Source of the DNA: Rhizophagus irregularis
Taxonomy: Eukaryota > Glomeromycota > Glomeromycetes > Glomerales > Glomeraceae
Assembly: GCF_026210795.1 (NCBI RefSeq)
Contig: NC_089444.1
Coordinates: forward strand, 2,842,501-2,906,500
Direction: 5' to 3'
Length of the DNA: 64,000 bases
Shown one piece after another: positions 34,144 through 46,293 of this stretch (positions are counted from its first letter, which is position 1; each line of letters starts with the position of its first letter). The notes beneath the pieces were generated by a model. The model was not told the DNA's origin. It saw only the letters and a list, made by a program, of their open reading frames with translations, and made no database searches. Position numbers and translations under genes: made by a program.

Positions 34144-34157
34144 TCCCTGACTCAGCA

Positions 34158-34698
34158 TTTGAAGAAAAATTCTTTACCTCTTTTTTTTTTCATTTCAACT
34201 AATATTGGCATATGCTTCGCGAAATAAATATTAATTCTTGCTATAAAGAACCCCACATTATCTAAATCAAAAATATTCAGAATTATTAAAACTTTTCTTG
34301 AATAAATATATACTGTACCTCTATTGTAAGAAATAATCTATCAACAAAATTTAACATAATTTTACTTATCATTCCTCGATATAGTAGAAATATTGTTATT
34401 TAATGAACATTATTTATAAGACAGGAATAAACATTTAAAAATTTATTAAACATTGAGCTGATCCTAACTTAAAATTTAAAATATTAATTTTTTTCAAATA
34501 GCCGTTTCAAAAGTTATCAAAAAGTAATCAAAGGCAACACAAATTTACTACACATAAAAAAAAGTTATTCGTAGTTAAATTTTTTTTCTTTTTTTTTAAT
34601 AAAAAATGTATGGTTGTCAGTATAGTGTTTTTATTAAAATTAAAAATAAAATAATAATAGTGAAATATTTTCATTAAAATTTCTAGGGTATATAGCAA
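34158..34698. other. AT-rich stretch, nothing recognised
   Basis: Homopolymer-rich sequence with stops in all frames and no repeat or gene that I can support. Confidence 0.5.
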
Positions 34699-35330
34699 AC
34701 ATGTATTGTATGGTTAGCTTTGTATGTATTGTATTATTAAAACTTTTTAATGTATGTAATGTATCAATTATGTATGTATTGTATGATAAATGTGGTAGTT
34801 CATGTATTATTTAATTTAAGGATAACTTCTTGCCACACTTTTTATTACCAAATTTAATTATTTACACATTTTTCATGTACTGGCTAAAACAATTCAACGT
34901 GTATTATTATAATCTTTTCTTTTTATTTAAAAATATTTTTACCCTGTTTATTACTACTTTTTCATTTAAAAAAAAAAATATAAATATTTCTACGCGTTTT
35001 TATTACTGCAATCTTCTCTTTCTTTTATTTAAAATATTTCTATTATGTTTATTACTATGTCTAAAGTAAATCCTGTTATTCTTTACTATATCTGATGACA
35101 AAACTATATCTGAAAATGAAATTTAATTCCTTGAGTCATCATCTATGAATATAAGGAACATTTATTTTATTTATAATAAAAAATACTTAAATTTTTTTTT
35201 GTAAATTCTAATATTATGTATGGCGAAAATAAGTATGCCATACATCATTTTTAATATCCATACATGTATGGGCACAATCAAAGCATACATAAGCATACAA
35301 TACATACAACGTTAAGCATACACTACATGT
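34699..35330. mobile_element. Inverted-repeat element, about 630 bp
   Basis: The left end begins ACATGTATTGTATGGTTAGC and the right end, reversed, begins ACATGTAGTGTATGCTTAAC. Both continue with GTTGTATGTATTGTAT-like sequence for a total of about 36 bp of arm. The interior has only hydrophobic AT-driven open frames. Boundaries come from the extent of inverted identity; no target duplication was identified. Confidence 0.65.
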
Positions 35331-36140
35331 TTTATAATCACCTAAATTTCTACGCCATGTAGTTCTTTCCATAATGTATAATACATTGTTCCAAAATTGC
35401 AAAACCAAATTGTGAAACAAAGTTGTAATTAAAATTCCCTTTACTTAATATGATTAACGATAATGATAAGAAAACGTCCAATTGCTCAAAAGAGATCAGA
35501 GATCAAATATTGTCAATCTAATAATGCTTAAATTCTTTTACATTATTGTTTTATAAAATACTTTCACTGTTCATGGATCATTTCATTATAAATATTATGC
35601 TAAAATCTATTTTGCGCGCAAATCATACTCTGATGGATTAATTTTCAGATTAAATCAAATTTTTAAAAGTTTAGAAACATTGTCATTACGAACATCCAAT
35701 GCTTTAATTTTACATGATACCATAAAAATAATTATCGCAAATAAAGTTATTTAAATTAATTTCGTAATGAACCATCCCTATAAAAAATGTTTGTCTGATA
35801 AATATTAGGAATGGGATCAATTTACCGAATACTCGCATGCTATTATACAATATTTAAAGATGCGGAGATCAAGAATTTTTAACACATTATATGGTATATA
35901 CATTACACAAAGCGAACATAGGCTTAAAACGAAGCTACACGTGTCAGGAAGATCGCTACAGAACCAGAATTATGGTGTCAAAATACAGTTATAATTTTGG
36001 TAAAAATTTTAATTTTGGTCATGTGATATTATAACAGCCAATCAGAATTTCGGAATAGTTTCAGCATTTCGGAATTAAGTATTTTTCCTAAATTAATTTT
36101 ACCATTTCGGTTTCAGCAAATGGTAAAATTCCCTAATTTC
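35331..36140. other. AT-rich stretch before the cassette array
   Basis: No coding feature found. CCAAATTGTGAAACA at 35407 repeats near 7025 upstream of kinase gene 1. Short TTTCGGAATT repeats at 36040-36080 precede the array. Confidence 0.4.
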
Positions 36141-37300
36141 GGGTGGCAGCTTTGGTGAATACCATTTCCCCAGATAAGTTTCAGAACAAAAAGTTTTGAA
36201 ACTTTCTTAAAAAACGGTTTTTAACAATAAAAAATGTTTTTTTTTTATTTATTTTTGTAGGATATTAGTTCTGGCATGGATATCGATATTCCAGGTAAAG
36301 TTTTGAAAATAATTTTTGAAACTTTCTTTAATAAAACATTTTTAATAAAATGTTTTTTTTGTTTGTATAGGAAATTGACTCCAGCGTGGACGCCAATATT
36401 CCAGTTAAGTTACAAAACTAAAGTTTTGAAACTTCTTTAAAAACGTTTTTTATATTAAAAAATGTTAATTTTTTTTATTTTTGTATAGGAAATTGGCTCC
36501 AACGTGAACAGGACCCCGAAATATATATGTAGAGGTCAGGTCCAGAAGTGGTCCAAAATACGCATTCTTTCAGGGCCGGAATTACGATAATTTCAGCCAT
36601 TATCTAAATTAGGAAATATTATTTTGGCTGGGATTATCCATAAAAGGAATGATCTACATGATTTTTTGACTCATTATACGCAAACTCTGACCTGACCCTT
36701 TTATGTATATTTCGGGGTCCTACGTGAACGCTAATATTTCAGGTAAGTTTTGAAACTAAAGTTTCAAAACTTTAATAAAACGTTTTTTAATAAAAAAAAC
36801 ATTTTTTTTATTTTTATTTAGGAAATCGGTTTCAGCGTGGATACCATTTCCCCAAATAAGTTCAGAACAAAAGTTTTGAAACTTTCTTAAAAAACATTTT
36901 TTAACAATAAAAAATGTTTTTTTTATTTATTTTGTAGGATATTGGTTCCGGTGTGGATACTGATATTCTAGGTAAGTTTTGAAACAAATATTTTGAAACT
37001 TCTTTAAAAACATTTTTATATGTTATTTTTTATTTTATTGTATAGGAAATTGGCTCCAACGTGGACACTGATATTCCAGATATGTTTCAAACTATTTTTG
37101 AAACTTCTTTAAAAAAAATGTTTTTTAACATTTTTTTTTATATTTAATTATAGGGCTATCAGTTCCAGCTTAGATACTGAAATCCAAGATAAGTTTCAAA
37201 AAATTTTGAAACTATAATAAAAAAACTTTAATTTTTAAGTTTTTTTTATTTTTTGCAGGGATCAGTTCTGACGTAAATACCGAAATCCCAAAGGTAAGTT
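36141..37300 (+). repeat. Exon-intron-like cassette array, family A
   Basis: About nine units of 110-130 bp. Each has a 33-35-nt exon-like core (for example 36261-36294, 36371-36404, 36938-36971, 37046-37079) readable as EIGSNVDTDIP or DISSGMDIDIP. The core is followed in most units by a GTAAGTTTTGAAAC donor-like start, an inverted GTTTCAAAA or TTTTGAAAC arm, a T-rich tract and TATAG or TGTAG. Typical cores are 34 nt, so sequential splicing would shift frame at each exon. Several donors are degenerate (GTTAAG at 36404; none immediately after 37079). It may be the remains of a spliced repeat gene, or a minisatellite that happens to contain splice signals. Confidence 0.65.
36510..36721. mobile_element. 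212-bp hAT-type MITE inside a cassette core
   Basis: The ends are AGGACCCCGAAATATAT and its near-exact complement ATATTTCGGGGTCCT. The 8-bp duplication ACGTGAAC lies at 36502-36509 and 36722-36729. It splits a family A core: removing the element and one duplication copy restores a core like its neighbours. A decayed relative lies at 16404-16615. Confidence 0.9.
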
Positions 37301-37370
37301 TTGAAGAATCTTTTCAAAACTCTTTTTTTTAAAGGAACAATTTGCTAATCGTTTCTTTCTTTTTTTTGTA

Positions 37371-37700
37371 GGTACAGAAAAAACCAAGATTTGTAAGTAT
37401 ATACAAATCTTGGTTGTTTTTTTTTTGTTTTTTTTAATATTAATGAATGGTTACTAATAACCATTCTTTTCATTTTTTTTAGGTTTGAGTGGACTTCTAA
37501 AGATCAGAAAACCAAGATTCATAAGTATATATGAATCTTGGTTTTGTTTTTTTTATTTTTAATATTACAAATGGTTACTAATAACCATTCCTCTCTTTTT
37601 TTTATAGGTTGGGTGGAATTCTGACAAATAGATGAACCAAGATTCGTAAGTACAAATACGAATCTTGGTTTTTTTTATTTTTATTATATTTTTTTGATTT
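37371..37700 (+). repeat. Cassette array family B with hairpin donors
   Basis: Three units. Each contains a hairpin with CCAAGATT and AATCTTGG arms (37382-37415, 37508-37545, 37633-37668). The donor-like GTAAGT is at the tip in units 1 and 3; unit 2 reads ATAAGT. Units 1 and 2 also contain the perfect palindrome AATGGTTACTAATAACCATT (37446-37465 and about 37569-37588), whose centre looks like a branch-point TACTAAT. T-rich tracts and TAG close each unit. Confidence 0.75.
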
Positions 37701-38370
37701 TTTTTTCTTCTATTTTGTAGGTTTTGGCTTTGTATTGGATATATAGGTGAATTTCGAAGCAAAGGAATCAAAACTCTTTAAAATAAATTATTTTTTTTTA
37801 AATTTTTTTATTTTTTTTTCTATTTTGTAGATTCAGCTTTCAGTTCTTGGGCTTTGGATATATAGGTGAATTTCGAAGTTAAAACTTTGAAATTTTTTTT
37901 TAAAACAAGTATTTTTTTAATTTTATTTTAATTTTTTTTTCTATTTTGTAGATTTTGGCTTTCGGTTCTTGGGCTTTGGAGTTTAGATGTACGGTAAGTT
38001 TTGAAGTAAAACTTTGAAACTTTTTTTTTAAGAAATTTTTTTTTAAAAGAATTAAAAATTTTTTTATTTTTTTTCTTCTATTTTATAGGTTTTAGCTTTC
38101 AGTTCTTAGGCTTTGGATATATGGGTGAGTTTCAAAGTAAAACTTTAAAACTTTTTTTTAAAAAAATTATTTTTTTTAATTTTATTTTAATTTTTTTTTC
38201 TATTTTGTAGATTTTCGCTTTCGGTTCTTGGGTTTGGATATATGGGTAAGTTTTGAAGTTAAAATTTCAAAACTTTTTTTAAAACAAGTATTTTTTTAAT
38301 TTTATTTTGATTTTTTTTTCTATTTTGTAGATTTCAGCTTTTGGTTCTTGAGCTTTGGATATACGTAGAT
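37701..38370 (+). repeat. Cassette array family C, about six units
   Basis: Units of about 120 bp have a core with GCTTTCGGTTCTTGGGCTTT and GGATATATAGG, then GTAAGTTTTGAAGT or GTGAATTTCGAAG, a short AAAACTT arm complementary to the donor region, long T/A tracts and TCTATTTTGTAG. The organisation is the same as families A and B with a different core, so the three families look like successive variants of one design. Confidence 0.7.
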
Positions 38371-38530
38371 AATTTTGGATGAGTGGATGATGGTGGATGA
38401 TGTTAGATGATGGATGGTGGATGATGAATAGTAGATGATGGATGTGGACGATGGTTGATGATGGTTGACAATGGTTGACAATGGATAGTGAATGGTAAAT
38501 GGTAAATGGTAAATGGTAGATGGTAGGTAT
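38371..38530. repeat. GATGGTGGAT minisatellite
   Basis: Imperfect GATGGTGGATGAT units grade into four or five copies of ATGGTAA at 38495-38525. It directly follows the cassette array. Confidence 0.8.
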
Positions 38531-39002
38531 AAATAGACAGATACTGTAGATACTTGATATTTAATATGATAATTTTTAATGTGTAATTTTAATTAAGTGA
38601 AAAAACAAAATATAATTTATTTATTGTTATTGCAAAATTAAAATAAGCTAAATACATAAAAATCATTAACAATTAGACAAAATTAGACTTAATTTCACCA
38701 ACATTTGGCAATTTGAAATTTAGACGAATGACTAGTAAAAGGTTGATGAATAGTTTATTTCCGATTTTTTAATGAATTTTTGCCAATTTGTGATTGCCAA
38801 GTGGCAGGCGAACTGTGCGAATTGTCCATAATAATTTTGACAATTTTTTTGGCAATGATCGGCTAAAATTAGATCAACTTTCGTCCAACATTCGTCAATT
38901 TGAAATTTGGACGAAATGGACTATTCTGACCAATGATCTGCACTGGATCTACAAATTAATTGAGCAATGGACTGGCAATTAAATTTTATTTTTATTTTTT
39001 TG
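38531..39002. other. Intergenic stretch with a short direct repeat
   Basis: A block with CCAACATT, then GCAATTTGAAATTT, then AGACGAAT near 38698-38728 recurs with changes near 38894-38924. The open frame at 38794-38982 covers the second copy and has no recognisable motif. Confidence 0.45.
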
Positions 39003-39480
39003 GTTTCTCACACTAAATTTCAATTTAATAATGCACAAGATCTAAAAAGTGTTAGTTAATTGAATAAATTTCATAAATCAACTACATAATATTATAAAAT
39101 AATAAAAATAAACTTTATACATTAACTATATATTAACAGCTATGGAGATAATACCTATTTTATTCAACTTTCTACAGTTAGAATATATGTGTTGTATATG
39201 GTTTCACAAACACATATTATGCATGATGCAAAGTATTTATTTATTATCTAAATAATAAAAAAGAATTTGTATAAAGTTATGCAAATTTAACCAGAAAAAA
39301 TTTTGTTTCAAATAATTTTGTGATATGATCGACATTGAAATATTACTAAAAAGTTCTATTACATAATGCTTACGTACATAAGTAATTTATGCAAATTTTG
39401 TGTTACCTGTTACTTGTACGTTACATAGTTTATTATAAATAAGATTTTATTAGAAAAAAATTTTTGAGCTTTTGAAAACA
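39003..39480 (+). promoter_or_regulatory. Upstream region of kinase gene 2, conserved with gene 1
   Basis: It aligns with 7445-8056. It keeps GTTACTTGTACGTTACAT, the TATA-like TTATAAATAAGAT near 39433-39445, and the TTTTTGAGCTTTTGAAAACA leader ending at the ATG. Confidence 0.5.
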
Positions 39481-42400
39481 ATGCTTTCTCAAAATATATC
39501 TTTGACAGAAAATAATATTCTGAAATATTTAGAAACCAATTTTACAAATTGGACAAGTGGAAATGAAAAAATTGATGACTTTATTCAAGAAAGGCAATTA
39601 AAAATTAATACCTATAATGATTTAGTGCTTGAATGGATACCATACAATCAGTTTAATGAAATTAAAGAAATAGGAAAAAATGGCCTTGTAACAGTATATT
39701 CAGCAGTATGGAAGGATGGTCCATTATACAAGGAATATAATGATAGTAGTTATACAAGAGATTCAAATAAAAAAGTTGCATTAAAATGTTTACATAATTC
39801 ACAAGAACCAATTAATGCTTTAATAAATGAGGTACGAAATTTCTTCAAATATTTAATAAATACTTATTGTAATTAATATATTTAAATCTCTTTTATTTAT
39901 ATTTAGGTCAAAAAATATCCAACAATATATAATGCATTTCAAGAATTATATGGAATTTCTCAAAATCCAGATACAGAAGATTATATTTTAGTTCTAACCA
40001 ATTTTATAAACTTGGCAAATTGTAACAGTGGAAATGAAAAAATTGATGATTTTATTCAAGAAATGCGATTAAAAATTGATAACTATGATGATATAGTGTT
40101 TGAATGGATACCATACAATCAGTTCAATGAAATTAAAGAGTCAGGCAAAAATGGTCTTATAACAGTATATTCAGCAGTATGGAAGGATGGTCCATTACAC
40201 AAGAAGTATACTTATGATAGTTATACAAGAAATTCAAATAAAGAAGTTGCTTTAAAATGTTTAAATAATTCACAAGATTCCACTGATTTTTTAATAAATG
40301 AGGTATGAAATTTCTTCAATTATTTAATAAATACTTATTGTAATTAATATATTTACAATCTCTTTTATTTATTTATATTTAGGCTAAAAAATATCAAGTA
40401 AATCATAATGCATTTCAAGCATTATATGGAATATCTCAAAATCCAGATACAGGAGATTATATTTTGGTTCTAACCAATTTTATAAACTTAGCAAATTGTA
40501 ACAGTGGAAATGAAAAAATTGATTATTTTATTCAAGAAAAGCAATTAAAAATTGATAACTATGATGATATAGTGTTTGAATGGATACCATACGATAATCA
40601 GCTTAATGAAATTAAAGAGTCAGGCAAAAATGGTCTTATAACAGTATATTCGGCAGTATGGAAGGATGGTCCATTATATAAGAAATATAATAATAGTAGT
40701 TATACAAGAGATTCAAACAAAAAAGTTGCATTAAAATGTTTACATAATTCACAAGAACCAATTGATGCTTTAATAAATGAGGTACGAAATTTCTTCAAAT
40801 ATTTAATTAATACTTTAATATTGTAATATATTTACAATCTCTTTTATTTATATTTAGGCTAAAAAATATCAAGTAAAGCATAATGCATTTCAAGCATTAT
40901 ATGGAATATCTCAAAAACCAGATACAGGAGATTATATTTTGGTTCTAACCAATTTTATAAACTTGGCAAATTGTAATAGTGGAAATGAAAAAATTGATGA
41001 CTTTATTCAAGAAAAGCAATTAAAAATTGATAAATATGATGATATAGTGTTTGAATGGATACCATACAATCAGCTTAATGAAATTAAAGAGTCAGGCAAA
41101 AATGGTCTTATAATAGTATATTCAGCAGTATGGAAGGATGGTCCATTATATAAGATATATAATAATAGTAGTTATACAAGAGATTCAAATAAAAAAGTTG
41201 CATTAAAATGTTTACATAATTCACAAGAACCAATTGATGCTTTAATAAATGAGGTACGAAATTTCTTCAAATATTTAATAAATACTTATTGTAATTAAAA
41301 TATTAATCTCTTTTATTTATATTTAGGCTAAAAAATATCAAATAAAGCATAAAGCATTTCAAACATTATATGGAATATCTCAAAATCCAGATACAGGAGA
41401 TTATATTTTGGTTCTAACCAATTTTATAAACTTAGCAAATTGTAACAGTGGAAATGAAAAAATTGATGATTTCATTCAAGAAAAGCAATTAAAAATTGAT
41501 AACTATTATGATATAGTGTTTGAATGGATACCATACAATCAGCTTAATGAAATTAAAGAGTCAGGCAAAAATGGTCATATAACAGTATATTCAGCAGTAT
41601 GGAAGGATGGTCCATTATATAATAATAGTAGTTATACAAGACATTCAAATAGAAAAGTTGAATTAAAATGTTTACATAATTCACAAGAACCAATTGATAC
41701 TTTAATAAATGAGGTACGAAATTTCTTCAAATATTTAATAAATACTTATTGTAATTAATATATTTACAATTTCTTTTATTTATATTTAGGCTAAAAAATA
41801 TCAAGTAAAACATAAAGCATTTCAAGTATTATATGGAATATCTCAAAATCCAGATGCAGGAGATTTTATTTTAGTTCTCAACTGGACAAGTGGAAATGAA
41901 AAAATTGATGATTTTATTCAAGAAATGCGATTAAAAATTGATAACTATAATGATATAGTGTTTGAATGGATACCATATGATCAGTTTAATGAAATTAAAG
42001 AATCAGGCAAAAATGGTCTTATAACAGTATATTCAGCAGTATGGAAGAATGGTCCATTGTACAAAAAGAATATATGGAGTAATTATACAAGAAATTCAAA
42101 TAAAGAAGTTGCTTTAAAATGTTTAAATAATTCACAAGAATCCATTGATTTCTTAATAAATGAGGTATGAAATTTCTTCAAATATTTAAGTACAATTTAA
42201 TTAATATATTAACAATCTCTTTTATTTATATTTAGGCTAAAAAATATCAAGTAAAGCATAAAGCATTTCAAGCATTATATGGAATATCTCAAAATCCAGA
42301 TACAGGAGATTATATTTTAGTTCTTATCTGGACAAGTGGAAATGAAAAAATTGATGATTTCATTCAAGGAAGTCAATTAAAAATTGATAACTATGATGAT

Positions 42401-45400
42401 ATAGTGCTTGAATGGATACCATGCAATCAGTTCAATGAAATTAAAGAGTCAGGCAAAAATGGCCTTATAACAATATATTCAGCAGTATGGAAGGATGGTC
42501 CATTATATAAGAAATATAGTAATAGTAGTTATACAAGAGATTCAAATAAAAAAGTTGCATTAAAATGTTTACATAATTCACAAGAACCAATTGATGCTTT
42601 AATAAATGAGGTACGAAATTTCTTCAAATATTTAATAAATACTTATTGTAATTAAAATATTAATCTCTTTTATTTATATTTAGGCTAAAAAATATCAAAT
42701 AAAGCATAAAGCATTTCAAACATTATATGGAATATCTCAAAATCCAGATACAGGAGATTATATTTTGGTTCTAACCAATTTTATAAACTTAGCAAATTGT
42801 AACAGTGGAAATGAAAAAATTGATGATTTCATTCAAGAAAAGCAATTAAAAATTGATAACTATTATGATATAGTGTTTGAATGGATACCATACAATCAGC
42901 TTAATGAAATTAAAGAGTCAGGCAAAAATGGTCATATAACAGTATATTCAGCAGTATGGAAGGATGGTCCATTATATAATAATAGTAGTTATACAAGACA
43001 TTCAAATAGAAAAGTTGAATTAAAATGTTTACATAATTCACAAGAACCAATTGATACTTTAATAAATGAGGTACGAAATTTCTTCAAATATTTAATAAAT
43101 ACTTATTGTAATTAATATATTTACAATTTCTTTTATTTATATTTAGGCTAAAAAATATCAAGTAAAACATAAAGCATTTCAAGTATTATATGGAATATCT
43201 CAAAATCCAGATGCAGGAGATTTTATTTTAGTTCTCAACTGGACAAGTGGAAATGAAAAAATTGATGATTTTATTCAAGAAATGCGATTAAAAATTGATA
43301 ACTATAATGATATAGTGTTTGAATGGATACCATATGATCAGTTTAATGAAATTAAAGAATCAGGCAAAAATGGTCTTATAACAGTATATTCAGCAGTATG
43401 GAAGAATGGTCCATTGTACAAAAAGAATATATGGAGTAATTATACAAGAAATTCAAATAAAGAAGTTGCTTTAAAATGTTTAAATAATTCACAAGAATCC
43501 ATTGATTTCTTAATAAATGAGGTATGAAATTTCTTCAAATATTTAAGTACAATTTAATTAATATATTAACAATCTCTTTTATTTATATTTAGGCTAAAAA
43601 ATATCAAGTAAAGCATAAAGCATTTCAAGCATTATATGGAATATCTCAAAATCCAGATACAGGAGATTATATTTTAGTTCTTATCTGGACAAGTGGAAAT
43701 GAAAAAATTGATGATTTCATTCAAGAAAGTCAATTAAAAATTGATAACTATGATGATATAGTGCTTGAATGGATACCATGCAATCAGTTCAATGAAATTA
43801 AAGAGTCAGGCAAAAATGGCCTTATAACAATATATTCAGCAGTATGGAAGGATGGTCCATTATATAAGGAATATAGTAATAGTAGTTATACAAGAGATTC
43901 AAATAAAAAAGTTGCATTAAAATGTTTACATAATTCACAAGAATCCATTGATTTTTTAATAAATGAGGTATGAAATTTCTTCAAATATTTAAGTACAATT
44001 TAATTAATATATTTACAATCTCTTTTTATTTATATTTAGGCTAAAAAATATCTGACAAAAATCTCAAAACATAAAGCATTTCAAGTATTGTATGGAATTT
44101 CTCAAAATCCAGATACAGGAGATTATATTTTAGTTCTTATCTGGACAAGTGGAAATGAAAAAATTGATGATTTCATTCAAGAAAGGCAATTAAAAATTGA
44201 TAACAATGATGATATAGTGTTTGAATGGATACCATACAATCAGCTTAATGAAATTAAAGAAACAGGCAAAAATGGCCTTATAACAGTATATTCTGCAGTA
44301 TGGAAGAATGGTCCATTATACAATAAATATAGTTATAGTAGTTATACAAGAAATCCAAACAAAGAAGTTGCTTTAAAATGTTTACATAATTCACAAGAAT
44401 CCATTGATTTCTTAATAAATGAGGTATGAAATTTCTTCAAATATTTAAGTACAATTTAATTAATTTATTTACAATCTCTTTTTATCTATATTTAGACTAA
44501 AAAATATCCAACAAAACATAAAGCATTTCAAGTATTGTATGGAATATCTCAAAATCCAGATACAGGAGATTATATTTTTATTCAAAATAATTATATATGG
44601 ACAAGTGGAAATGAAAAAATTGATGATTTTATTCAAGAATTAAAAATTAATAACTGTGATGATATAGTATTTGAATGGATACCTTACAACCAGTTTAATG
44701 AAATTAAAGAAATAGGAAAAAGTGGCCTTGTAACAGTATATTCAGCAATATGGAAGGATGGTCCATTATATAAGAAAAGTGATATGTGGAGTGAAAATTA
44801 TACAAGAGACTCAAATAAAGAAGTTGCTTTAAAATATTTGCATAACTCACAAAATTCTGTTGACCTTTTAATAAATAAGGTATGTCATTTTAATAAATAT
44901 TCATAAACTTAATATAGTATATTTATCTCTCCTTATTTATATTTAGACTAAAAATTACTTAACAAAATCAAAAATATTTGACAGAGTAATTTGTGATATA
45001 TATGGAATATCTCAAAATCCAGATACAAATAATTATATTTTAGTTCTGGGATGGACAAGTGGGAATGAAAATATTGATAATCTTATTCAAGAAATACAAT
45101 TACAAATAAATAATCACAGTGATATAGTATTTGAATGGATACCATATAATCAGTTTAATAACATTAAGGAAATAGATAAAGGTGGATTTGCTACAGTATA
45201 TTCTGCAAATTGGAAAAATGGTCCATTAGTATGTGATACAAATAAAAAAATGTATAAAAGGAATCCAAATAGAGTAATTGCCTTAAAATGTTTACATAAT
45301 TCACAAAATATTACCAACAAATTTTTAAATGAGGTATGAAATTTCTTTAATAATTTATTTGTAGTAATAAATATGATGTTAATTTGAGCATAATATATTA

Positions 45401-46293
45401 ATTATTTCCATTATAAATACATTTAATAGGTCAAAGAATACTCAATAAATAAAAGTAGCAATATTCTTAATGTATATGGAGTATCTCAAAATCCAAATAC
45501 AAAAGAATATATTATGGTTCTCCAGTATGCAAAAGAAGGCAATTTTAATCATTGGATAAATAAAAACTATGAACATTTTAATTGGAAAGATAAATTATCT
45601 GCATTGCTTGATATTATTAATGGTCTTAAAGAAATTCATCAAAAAAATATAGTTCATTGTGATTTTCATACAGGAAATATATTATTTTTAAGTAATATAA
45701 ATATTTTTGGTAATTGTATATCAATTTCAGACATGGGATTGTGTGGAGAGGTTGGTAATATAGATGAAACTAAAATTTATGGAGTTATGCCTTATGTGGC
45801 TCCTGAAGTATTAAGAAGAAGGTCTTATACCAAAGAATCAGATATCTATAGTTTTGGTATGATAATGTATTTTGTAGCAACTGGAAGACAACCTTTTTAC
45901 AATCGTGCACATGATCATCTTCTTGCATTAGATATTTGTAAAGGACTTAGACCTGAAATAAATGAATTAGAAGCACCAATATTTTATATTGATGTAATAA
46001 AAAAGTGTTGGGGTTTAGACAAGAATAATAGACCAAATATTTTTGAAGTAGAAGAATTGATCAAATCATATCATAAATCATATGGAGGGGATCTTTTTAT
46101 AGTAGAAAATGAAGATATTAAAACACAATTCGAGAAAGCAGAAGAATATAGAAAAGCAAATCTTTCATTTATTAAAAATTACCAAATAACTACCCATCCT
46201 CAAGCTACTTACACATCTCGATTACTTAATCCTTTTACAGAAGATCTTCCAGAATATGACGATAATTCTCAATGTTTAGATCAAGTAATCTAA
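39481..46293 (+). CDS. Multi-N-lobe protein kinase, gene 2 (14 exons, about 1,944 aa)
   Basis: Exons: 39481-39831, 39907-40302, 40383-40781, 40858-41253, 41327-41713, 41790-42164, 42236-42610, 42684-43070, 43147-43521, 43593-43967, 44040-44423, 44496-44879, 44947-45333 and 45430-46293, all phase 0 with GT-AG introns of 72-96 nt. Architecture equals gene 1: 13 N-lobe copies, then one C-lobe exon. Copies 2-5 and 8 have a longer hinge insertion (TNFINLANCNSGNEK). Loops read GKNGLITV in most copies. The last N-lobe has DKGGFATV, losing the first glycine, and the catalytic loop is VHCDFH rather than HRD, though the Asp is kept; DMG replaces DFG. Activity may be altered, but the VALK lysine, alpha-C Glu and catalytic Asp are present. 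The N-terminus lacks the hydrophobic segment of gene 1. ATG 39481 lies at the position equivalent to gene 1. Confidence 0.87.
41172..43942 (+). repeat. Nearly identical 1,357-bp tandem duplication of three exons
   Basis: Exons 5-6-7 and 8-9-10 recur at a constant offset of 1,357 bp, introns included. Identity runs from about 41172 (inside exon 4) to about 42585 (inside exon 7), and from 42529 to 43942. I see only single-base differences, for example GGAAGT against GAAAGT in exons 7 and 10. Breakpoints inside homologous exons point to unequal crossing-over. Confidence 0.9.

Larger units (their letters stand above)
30396..34149. mobile_element. hAT transposon, interrupted near its right end by a foldback element
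   Basis: The left end is CAGGGACGATG (30396) and the right end is its exact complement CATCGTCCCTG (ending 32941). The flanking 8-bp duplication ACTCAGCA is at 30388-30395 and at 34150-34157. The right copy is displaced because a 1,200-bp element (32944-34143) inserted into the junction and duplicated TCCCTGAC (32936-32943 and 34144-34151). Eight-bp duplications and CAGGG-type ends are hAT hallmarks. Without the nested element it is about 2.55 kb, with room for the transposase pseudogene only. Subterminal DNA on both sides carries repeated AATTATGC-like motifs, the expected pattern for transposase-binding sites. Confidence 0.88.
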
